Part shown: positions 38,901 to 50,900 of the stretch, one piece after another
Position numbering within the stretch: the stretch's first letter is position 1
How the letters are laid out: the number at the start of each line of letters is the position of its first letter
From: Congeria kusceri
Lineage: Eukaryota > Mollusca > Bivalvia > Myida > Dreissenidae
Direction: 5' to 3'
DNA: 64,000 nucleotides
Assembly (NCBI GenBank): GCA_027627225.1
Contig: CM051024.1
Coordinates: 81,950,204-82,014,203, forward strand
Notes under the pieces: generated by a model
What the model was told of the DNA's origin: nothing
What the model saw: the letters and a program-made list of their open reading frames with translations, nothing else
The model's database searches: none
Made by a program: the position numbers and the translations under genes

Positions 38901-41900
38901 TCTTCACCTGTAATCTCGTGGTAATTGACAAACTGTGCAAGATTGGATGAAAAATGTCTCTCTCTATCCTGAATACTGTCCATTTGTGTATATTTTTTAA
39001 ATAAACAAATGGCAATAACTCTGGTGTTTGAAACACGATCTGGCCCATTTTTGACGTGTGCTGAGATCTGATGGTCATACACAAACTGTGAAAGTCTTTA
39101 CGATGGAAAAGGGCACTTTTGCACTTTTTTTGCATGAAAAAGGGTCAATAACTCTGGTGTTACTGGTGTGATCTGACCCAATAACAATCCCATCTGAGAT
39201 TTTATGGTCTTACACAAACTGTGCAAGTTAGGTCAAGATTGAATACAAAATGTAGTCTCTATCGCGATAACGGTCCAATTTGTTGACGGCACCTTGATGA
39301 CAGACGACGGACGCAGTGCTCAGGTGAACTAAGAAAACTTGCAGAAAACACACTGGCCGACATTTCTGTGTAAACTGAACGGAATTACAATGAGAGACAT
39401 TTGAACATTACCATGTACCGTATATGAATTGCACTGCAAGTAAACATTGTAATATTTCTTAAAACGCCATAACGCTGACCACGGGTTTATGACCCTAATG
39501 GCCTTGAACAAAATCTGAATTCTAAAAATGAGACGCAACATGCTTCATATAGAAGGATACACAATTTTCCATGGTAACCATGTGAGCCAATATCCAAACA
39601 GCAGGCATGGCAGGGGAAGCAGCATCAGTGATGTACCCTGCAATAAACATAATGTTTTTGGAAGGGACTATGTCAATGAAAAGGGCCTCAAGGGGCAATT
39701 TCTTTAAAAAATTCAGAAATTAAGATTTTAATACTGTCATATAATAACGGTTAAAATAAGGTATATATTATAGGAAAAGAGTTCAATATATATTTTATGA
39801 AGAAGTCAATCTTCAAACATAGCTAATTTATTTCATCACAACGTTTCGGCTGAAAAGCCTTCTTCAGGTAACATGTTATGACAAGGACGTTATAATGACG
39901 TCATGACGTCATAATACATGAAACATAAATTGGCATACTTATTACAATATATAGGATTCACAAAAGATACACCATACATGTAAAATGCAAATAGAGCAAC
40001 GTGTTAATAAATACAAGTATGAACTATATACATGTCATACGTACACGAATAGAGTTTAGGCATTCTGAGATAAAAATCAGTTCATGATATAGATTGTGTT
40101 TATTTGGACCTTTTCATGTTTACGTTTTTTCGTCAAAATTATGAGTATTTTGGATAACCATAGTTAACACACTTTTTATTACAAAGCGGAATAGCGCAGT
40201 TAGCTAAAGTGTTGTCTACTGTCATTTCTTCATATAACCCCATAGTTATGAGTTTGATAACCACTTTATTATTATTTAATTTGTTCAAACACTTTCTTTT
40301 TTTTTTTGTATCAAATATCTCATGTTTATTCTTTATTTAATGTATATGTGTTAGTATAGTGCATTTCTATCATCCATATCATTGTTAGTGCAATAGGAAA
40401 CCAATGTTTTCGTTAACATAGTCCCTTTAAGGAGCCTGTTGATAACAATCACGTCTATCTTTATTATAATTTTATTACGTAATTGTTGTTTTATGAAAAA
40501 TGAAAGTTCATTGTCACTGGCGAACTCTATTATTTCACAAGCAAATTATAGACATTATAATAATGTTCTGTTCTGTTCTAGCACAACAAGGATAGTAGTT
40601 TCACTCATTCTGTTTTTGTTTGGAGAAACTTTTATTTGTATTACCATCTGACATCTGAAACAACTATCCAACTTTCCATGACCAATGATTTTAGAATTTA
40701 ACTTTTGTTTCAGATAATCTGTACTTGACATACACAATCAACCACTTTTTTTACTGATTTTTTTTAACAATATGCAAATATCACAAACCATGAATTTCTT
40801 GTCACTGAGCAGGGCACCATACAATGCGTAGATAGCAATACCAGCTGGGAGCCAGGGCAGGAAGTGAGAGGACAGCTGGTAGTGAATCAACACTGGGTAC
40901 ACAAGGGTCGTACACACCGCTCCACTCACCCAGCGACCCATGTAGATGTACTTGTACTGCCAGCCTGCGGAAGAATACCTCAATAAACAATAAAGCCTGG
41001 ACTCATATTCACAAAGCTCCTTAGGGAAAACTTACGTAAATTCCTAAAATTCTGTTGCTGTTTCATGTAAAAGTCTTTTTATATTTACAAAGACACTTTA
41101 CATTTAACTACTAGATATTGCTTTGATATTTCATATTTAACCCTTTTGTACACAGAAATCAGTAGATTTCACATAGAAAATTTGATCTGAAATGTTCACT
41201 TAAGAACAACTTCAGTTTTCCCTTAGGAGCTTTGTGAATACCGGCCCAGATTTGTTTAATACCATTCATTAGTAAGTGAAGTACAGAAATGTCCACATGC
41301 ATCTGGACCATATTTATATATAAATTTAAGTTTGGTATGTTACAGTGTTTTCTTCCAAATGAAACAACCACATGAAAGTTTAAAGGGATTATATCATTGG
41401 ACTATATCATAAAAAAGGGCCTCAAGGGGGGAATTTTGTAAAAAATCTGAAATTCAGATATTAATACTGATATATAATAATAGTTAAAACAGTGTACATA
41501 TAGTATGAAAAGAGTGCACGCATTCTGAGATAAAAATCAATATATAATATGGATCTTGTTTGTTTGGCCCTTTTAATGTTTACATTTTGACGTCATAATT
41601 GTATTTTCCATATTCACCATAGTTTACAGTCTGCTTCTTACCAAGCCTGATAGCGCAGTTGTTAAAGCGCTGTCTATTGTCATTCCTTCGTAAGACTTCT
41701 AAGACACGAGTTCGATTCCTGCCCGGACATTCCTGCTTGGGGTTTTAATTTTTTTGACTTTATTGCTAATTTGCTTTTTATTAAATATCTTATAGTGTAT
41801 TACATCATATTTTATTTATTTCATGCACATGTTTTGGTAAAGCGCATTTCTATAATATAATATAATTTATAGTGTAATAGAAATCCAATTTTTCGATGAC

Positions 41901-44900
41901 ATAGGCCCTTTAAGTTAAAAACTGATGAATATCAAACATTTATGTTTAAATCTGTTTGCAAAACAAGAGCTGTTTGTAAAACAGTAATTCCCCCTCTAGG
42001 TTAAAAGCAACCTTTAAAATATCAAGTTTGGTGATGATCGGATGAGAACTGTTGGAAACTGAGGGAGTGGAAACTGCTAAAAAGGTCCATTTTAAATAAA
42101 TCAAGGGCCATAACTCTGCAGTTCCTGGGATGTTTTTGTTTATCATCAAACTTGGCGAAGATATAAATTCAAACATTTTCAGCAAGTTTGGTGAAGATGA
42201 GATGTAACTGTTGGACTTAAAGACCACAAATGGCTAAAAAGGCTAATTTTAGATAATTCAAGGGCCATAACCCCACAATTCCTGGAGCAATTTGGCTGAT
42301 CATCAAACTTGGCCAAGATATTATGCCGATAAACATTTTCATGAAGTTTGGTTAAGATCAGATGAAAGCGATTGGACTTAAAGACCGACAGACCAAACAC
42401 CAGACAGACGGACCGACATTAGCAAACCAATATATAAAATATCTTCGATGGGGGGTGATGGGGGGGGGGCGGGGGCGGGGATAATAATATATCTTTGGAA
42501 TGAAAGGAATGAAAGGACATTATTGCCACCATGAATAGTCATAATCACATGAGAAATTTTAACAGGGGCAAGGCGCTGGTTTTTAAATTAGATGAGCCTG
42601 TGTGTTGCTATGGTAACCATTTATAACAAAGAAAAGATAACCACCGTCATACCAGTGTAATCTGTGATTGCTCGCAGACTCATCAGTGTGGTAAGAAACA
42701 CACTCAACGACAATATAAATATCAGATGCATCTGAAAAAGAACATAAATAAACATAAATGTTGTGACAAAAATAGAAGACACCTGATCGTTTCTATTGTA
42801 CAAAAGATCGTTTTTTTCATGAGCGGTCTTAGAATAATTATTTTTACCAATGCCACATACTGTTTTACTAAGAAATAATCTACTAAAATAAATAATGTAC
42901 TTATTTTTTTTCACTCCATGTATCCCAGGAGTAAACCCCCAATGGTGACCCACACTGAAATGTCATCATTTATTGTACTCTGATGACAAACATGATTCTT
43001 AAATAGTTGCTATTCCTTTTTATACAATGGCCTAACAAAAGTTCATATGTTCTAAACAATAACACTTATATGCAGTAAAGACAAATGAAACTTTTTCACC
43101 ATCAACATTACAAGATTGCCTGTAACTGCACACTTACATCGTATTCATTATAGGACATTTTTATACAAATAAACCAGCATTTCACAATTTACCAAATCAT
43201 CCCTTAATTGAAAGCCAGAAGGGGCTATCAGCCTACCTTGCGCATATCCTGATAACACCTTGTGGCTTTCAAGGAACAGCATATTGTATTGTTTTTAACA
43301 TATGAGTGATAGGGAAAGATCCAGGATCACAAAAGGTACAGGGTGCTGCTGAAAAGGGGCAGGGTGGAAAGCCAGACTAGGTTGTTGACATTTTCTAATA
43401 ATTTGTTAAATCCAGGGTTATCATCAGTCTATCGCATCTGATTAAAAGTATCTGAGTAGTTGATTCATTTGTCAATGAATATTTTCAAAAATATATTGAA
43501 TTTCAAAAGATATTAAACATTTCTGCGTTGACCAGCCTAGAGAAGCAGCAGGGGGGAAGCAAACAGTTTATCTTAAAACATATTCACTTAAGTTCCAATT
43601 TTTGATCGGTAATATTTTTAAAACTACATATAAATTAATGATTCCAATTACAGTTAAGTACAAAGTAGTTAATAATAAGCCCATAATTAGTGAACATTGA
43701 GCCAAATTTCATGTATACATGAAATAAAATGCTTAAAGAAAATGGCAATTTTAAGGCTAAGGATAAGATTTCACTTTAAATGTTTCTCGAATACGACCCC
43801 TGGGCTTGCTCAGATTCTCAGTTTTATATAGGTGGGCTTGTAACTTTTCTTGCACTCACATAATAATAACCTTTCCTGGTTTTTGCACAAACATTTTAAA
43901 TTTCTGCCCAGCTATTGTTAACAAATTAATTCCCATTCATTGAACATCACAAACACCTCAACAAACTTTACCATGTGCTTTTTTGTGGATAATAAACTAA
44001 AGTGAACGATTTTACAACATATATAGTGGCATAAATACAAGTAACAAAACAGAGTAAATTAACATATACAAATGTATTTCTATTTTAAATGGATAAAAGT
44101 TAAGAACAACCATTTCTTTTAAACGCACAATAAGCTAGTTTTTAATCACCAAATAGTTTTCGTCTGTTTAAGTGGAAACTCAAATACATGTATATACGTT
44201 GACTTGACAGTTGGTTTAGGCTACACAACACTAATAAACGATGCAAAAGTCGACACTAGAACTTGTTGATTTATTTCATACTGAAGTGTTTCCTTTATCA
44301 TTTTAATGTTTTCTGTTGTTGTTTTTTCAAGTTTTATTGTCACTTTCATCTGTTAATTTTGAAAATTATAGATATGAAAGATCGTACATACACACTTTAA
44401 AAAGAAAGATCGTACATACACACTTTAACCATTAAACTATGATATCCAAGTGCAATGATTGGCAAAACTTGCAGATCTTTTTGCATAATAATGATTGACA
44501 TTTGTGGAAATGTCTACATGAGAATTCAGGCTTGCTTGGCCAAACTGTTTATTTTCTAACTGAAACGTAAAGCGTAAAGCTAACCTACCAACACGGTGAA
44601 AGAGAACAGCTGTCTGAAGGGGTTGTTCACGAGATGCAGGAACATGTGTATAAAGGCGGGGGCAGTGCAGTAGACAATGGCCATGACAAGGGAGATCACT
44701 TCAGGCACCACGTTGAACTCATCCTCCTCCTGCACGGGTTTGTCTACCTTGTTCTCTGCTTTGAATGATGAGGAATGGGGCGCAATGAACAGTTGAAGAT
44801 ACACAAACCTGCAACACAAATGCTATAATCTCCCAGTGACTCACCTATGATGATGAACACATATGGTATAATCTCCCAGCATCTCAACCTATTATGATGA

Positions 44901-47900
44901 ACATATATGGTATAATATCCCAGCGTCTCACCCTATGATGATGAACACATATGGTATAATCTCCCAGTAATTCACCCTATAGTGATGAACACATATGGTA
45001 TAATCTCCCAGTAATTCACCCTATGATGATGAACAAACATGGTATAATCTCCCAGTAATTCACCCTATGATGATGAACACTTATGGTATAATCTTCCAGT
45101 AATTCACCCTATGATGATGAACACATATGGTATAATCTCCCAGTAATTCACCCTATGATGATGAACACACATCGTATAATCTCCCAGCGTCTCACCTTAT
45201 AATGATGAACAAGCACCGTATAATCTCCCAGAGTCTCACCTTATAATGATGAACGCATATGGTATAATCTCCCAGTGACTCACCATATAATGATGAACGC
45301 ATACGGTATAATCTGTCAGTGACTCGGCCTATGATGATGAACACATATGGAATAATCTCCCAGTGACTCACCCTATGATGATGAACACAAATGGTATAAT
45401 CTCCCAGTGACTCACCCTATGATGATGAACACATGTGGTATAATCTCCCAGTGACTCACCAAATGATGATGAACACAAATGGTATAATCTCCGAGTGACT
45501 CACCCTATGATGATGAACACGTATGGTATAAACTCCCAGTGACTCACCCTATGATGATGAACACATATGGTATAATCTCCGAGTGACACACCCTATATGA
45601 TGAACACATATGGTATCATCTCCCAGTGACTCACCCTATGATGATGAACATATATGGTATAATTGCCCAGTGACTAACCCTATGATGATGAACACATATG
45701 GTATAATCTCCCAGTGACTCACCCTATGATGATGAACACATATGGCATAATCTCCGAGTGACTCACCCTATGATGATGAACACATATGGTATAAACTCCC
45801 AGTGACTCACCCTATGATGATGAACACATATGGTATAATCTCCGAGTGACACACCCTATGATGATGAACACATACGGTAACATCTCCCAGTGACTCACCC
45901 TATGATGATGAACACATATGGTATAATTTCCCAGTGACTCACCCTATGATGATGAACACATATGGTATAATCTCCCAGTGACTCACCCTATGATAATGAA
46001 CACCTATGGGATAATCTCCGAGTGACTCACCCTATGATGATGAACACATATGGTATAATCTCCGAGTGACTCACCCTATGATGATGAACACATATGGTAT
46101 AAACTCCCAGTGACTCACCCTATGATGATGAACACATATGGTATAATCTCCGAGTGACACACCCTATGATGATGAACACATATGGCATAATTTCCCAGTG
46201 ACTCACCCTATGATGATGAACACATATGGTATAATCTCCCAGTGACTCACCCTATGATAATGAACACATATGGGATAATCTCCGAGTGACTCACCCTATG
46301 ATGATGAACACATATGGTATAATCTCCCAGTGACTCACCCTATGGTGATGAACACTTATGGTATAATCTCCCAGTGACTCACCCTATGACGATGAACACA
46401 TATGGTATAATATCCCAGTGACTCACCCTATGACGATGAACACATATGGCATAATCTCCCAGTGACTCACCCTATGATGATGAACACATATGGTATAATC
46501 TCCCAGTGACTCACCCTCACCTATGATGATGAACACATATGGTATAATCTCCAGTGACTCACCCTATGATGATGAACACATATGGTATAATCTCCCAGTG
46601 ACTCACCCTATGATGATGAACACATAAGGTATAATCTCCCAGTGACTCACCCTATGATGATGAACACATATGGTATAATCTCCCAGCGACTCACCCTATG
46701 ATGATGAACACATATGGTATAATCTCCCAGTGACTCACCCTATGATGATGAACAGATATGGTATAATCTCCCAGTGACTCACACTATGATGATGAACACA
46801 TATGGTATAATCTCCCAGTGACTCACCCTATGATGATGAACACATATGGTATAATCTCCCAGTGACTCACCCTATGATGATGAACACATATTGTATAATC
46901 TCCCAGCGACTCACCCTATGATGATGAACACATATGGTATAATCTCCCAGTGACTCGCCCTATGATGATGAACACATATGGTATAATCTCCCAGTGACTC
47001 ACCCTATGATGATGAACACATATGGTATAATCTCCTAGTGACTCACCCTTTAAGGATTGAATTTAATTTTGGTTGCGTTCATGCGATTATGAATGCAATG
47101 GTCAAACTGGCAAATCCATGATGCGCGCTAGCACTTCATGGATAATTTGCCAGTTTGACATTTGCGTTCATAATCTCATGAACGCAACCAAAATTAATTT
47201 CAATCCTTATATTTACATTATATTTGGGATTATTTCATACCATTCCTTGATATTATTTTTGTTTCACATGCATTTTATTGCCATTTTAAGAGAAATATCA
47301 CGCACAGCAGTTTTCTTATCGGAACAGCGAAGTACTGCCCCTTGTTACCGAACTACACAAAATAGAATGCAAACTATGATTAATAAAATAGTTCAAATTT
47401 TACATTCAATTTTCTGCGACAAATGAAATTTAATGTTAAGATTATGAGTCATAACATTCTTATTTTCCTTGCATAGGCCTAAATCATATCGCTACAAAAC
47501 GAAAAAAGTAACTTAAACAAATGCAAAAATACCCGTGACATCAAGAAGAACTGCTATTTCGGTCGGTATAGCCAACAAGCACCAAATATTAGTAATGCTT
47601 TAGAAAGAATAATATAAAATAAGAGGTGCTTTGTTAGTAAGACAGTAAATCCACATCATGAATACTTCTATACCACAGATGAGTTCTGACACTTTAAAAT
47701 CACACAAGTCCTAGACTGAGAGTTTAATAGATCCTGGATAATCCTGTTTTATTATTAACACAACAGTTGAAGACTTAAATGCTTTTAAATGCTTTAAATC
47801 CACACCATATATCCAAATTTTCACTCGGTGAGAAAAATGCAAAACAATCCACAAATGACATCACTAAACAAGTGATGACGTAAAAGCTAGGTCATCGATC

Positions 47901-50900
47901 AATAGCATTCACACGGGCGTATCTAAGCCCTTTGCTTTGCCTGGGCATAAATTGTATTAGAAAGGATAACATTTTAATATAAATCTCAAAATGCATTTTT
48001 TCTTATTGTACATGTTAAACAGTTCATCATTATTAACTGTGATATAAATGTACAATAAATTGGACGATCTAAATGCATCTAGCAAATAGACACGTGAATG
48101 TGAAATCAAATCCATTTTAAAGCTACGTTCCTGAACCGATGTTACGTCATGGAGATTTTCTGTGGTCGCTTCTAAGAAAAGTAGTTTACCTAAAATACCA
48201 TAACATGTACATATTACTTGCTAGTGAAATGGCTTTGTTTAATAATAACTCTTGTAGACCTTGCATGATAGAATACTATCAAGCAAAAGTGAAAAAAAAT
48301 GTCAATTTGATTTTTGTAGAAGAAGAACTGGAATAAAATGTTCATGTATATTAATTATAAAAACATTTAATCAAACGTCAACAATACATGCAAAAAAGAG
48401 TAACATTGAACAGTATAAGACATCTTAGTTCATGTAAATATTCTTGTTGAAATATAATTTGCATAAAAATAGGACACACAGATATTACTATGCCGGTGAT
48501 AAGGCATTGCGTTCATACGATTATGAATGCATACCCCTTCCATATTAAAATGCCTATGCAGTGTAAATATATAATGATGAACACTTATAGTATCATCTCC
48601 TGGTGACCTACCCTATGATGATGAACACATATGGTATAATCTCCCAGTTTACAACAGCTGATGTGGTCCATGTAAGGAGTATCACGCAGCACCATGGATA
48701 CACTGAGAATAACATCTTCTCTATCATCTGTAGAGAGAATCAGAAAACAATCATACAATCATACTTTTCTAATATTATTAAGAAAAGTTTCAAGACAGAA
48801 GACAAGTGCTGAAAAGTGAGATATATCACAGATTTATTTATTATATCATAATCAAGAAACAAAAGTATGTAAACATGCTGTACAGAAGAACTACTTTCAA
48901 TCATTATACAGGCAAACATAGAAATATAATGAACCCATTTTCATGAATCAAAATATATCAAAGTGAAACCTTAAAGTATTTTCACGGAGCAGGATATTTA
49001 TGGCGATATCTTACACAAATGAATGCAACTTTGTAGGTTTCGAATTAATTTACCACATCAAGGATCTTCAAGTATTGGGTCGGTTTTCACAAAGCTGTTA
49101 AGGAAAATCTTAATTGTACTTAAGTGAACATTTCAGATCAAATATTCCATGTAAAATATAATGATCTCTTATTTCAAAATGATAAAATACGAAAATTCTG
49201 AGCAACAATTACCAGTTTAAAATCGTTTAATGCAAACAGACCAATACATAAAATATCCACATACTTGATGGAATTAAAGGAATTATACATTAAGTTTTCG
49301 CTAAGGAGCTTTGTGAATACAGACCTTGGGCCCGTACTCAACAACCCATTCACAGACCTTGGGCCCGTACTCAACAACCCATTCATAGACCTTGGGCCCG
49401 TACTCAACAACCCATTCACAGTCATTGGGCCCGTACTCAACAACCATTCATAGACCTTGGGCCCGTACTCAACAACCCATTCACAAACCTTGGGCCCGTA
49501 CTCAACAACCATTCATAGACCTTGGGCCCGTACTCAACAACCCATTCATAGACCTTGGGCCCGTACTCAACAACCCATTTCACAGACCTTGGGCCCGTAC
49601 TCAACAACCCATTCATAGACCATGGGCCCGTACCTTGGGCCCGTACTCAACAACCCATTCACAGGCCTTGGGCCCGTACTCAACAACCCATTCATAGACC
49701 TTGGGCCCGTACTCAACAACCCATTCATAGACTTAAGAATAAAGAATAGACTTAGACTCAAGAAATAATAAATACAAATACACTGGGCACCAATGTCGCT
49801 TTTGTCATTAATACATCATTCCAAAACTAGGGTAGGTGCATACCATGTGAAATTCAAATTAAAAGCCTTTTTAGAACAGAACAGTTTCAAGAATATTCCT
49901 TTATTCTTAAGTCTTAAGTCTAAGAATTGATTGGTGAATAGGGGCCCTGATGTATGAAGACTTCAAAGCTTGCATCAACGTCTTACCAGTGCAATTTTCA
50001 GCTCATACTTCCTCACATAGGTAAACTGCAGGGCAATCAGCCCGCCCGTCAGTATCACATACATGTTCACCACACCAATCAGGAAGATGTTCAAAATGGA
50101 CAGCCTGAAACACAATCATGGAGATATATATGTGTGGCGTGTGGTGGGAAAACCCGGTTTAATGCATCTGCATAGTGTCGTCCCGGATCAGCCTGTGCAG
50201 TCCGCACAGGCTATTACAGAACGACACTTTCCGCTTTAATGGTATTTTCTGTTTCAATGATGTCTCTTCTAAACATAAATCCACTGTAGGCGGAAAGTGC
50301 CGATCTGGATTAGCCTGTGCGGAGTGCAGGACAACACTTTACCTACACAGAGGTAAATACAATTAAATTTCTGGAGTACCAGAACCATTTAACAAAGGCC
50401 AACATTAAAATGATCTTTGTTACCATTGCCTACCGACCCGATGAAAAAGTCAAGTTTCTTTCTTAATCAAACCAGTTTTTTTTTTTTTAAATTTGATTAT
50501 TCTATTTTTTCTTTGGGTTAAATAAAAGCTTGCTCTTCTTTCATTTCGGTCGTTTTCCATTGGGTTGATAAATGAACTGTATCAGCTAGATCCTTGCTTC
50601 TAATAGGACATATCCAACTGCAATTCTAATTATGTTTTATCAAACTTGTGAAAACACAATGGGCTGTTTGTCAGCATTCATTGTCTAATTAAAGATGAAT
50701 ACTAGCAAGCTCTTGTTATATCAACAGACACTTGATTATATGATCAAAAGCAATGTCTGTATTTATGCGCTATATTTTGACACTAAATGGATCATTCATA
50801 AATTTGAATATTTAAAAAAAAAATAAAAAAAAAATGGCCTAACTACCTAACCGTTACCAGCAGCTTTGGGTATGCAATGGCAAGCAAACAATGTTTTAAA

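Noticed and set aside
38345..39135. Overlapping open frames on both strands, up to 205 codons
   Set aside because: They run through a dispersed repeat with a 219-bp duplication; content is repeat-derived and related to 12.4-12.8 kb.
40190..40260. tRNA-like sequence
   Set aside because: Only the A box is intact and it lies inside a repeated TIR element; no cloverleaf can be drawn.
49265..49761. Several overlapping open frames on both strands
   Set aside because: All come from the 33-bp array; the period is a multiple of three so stops are absent in several frames.
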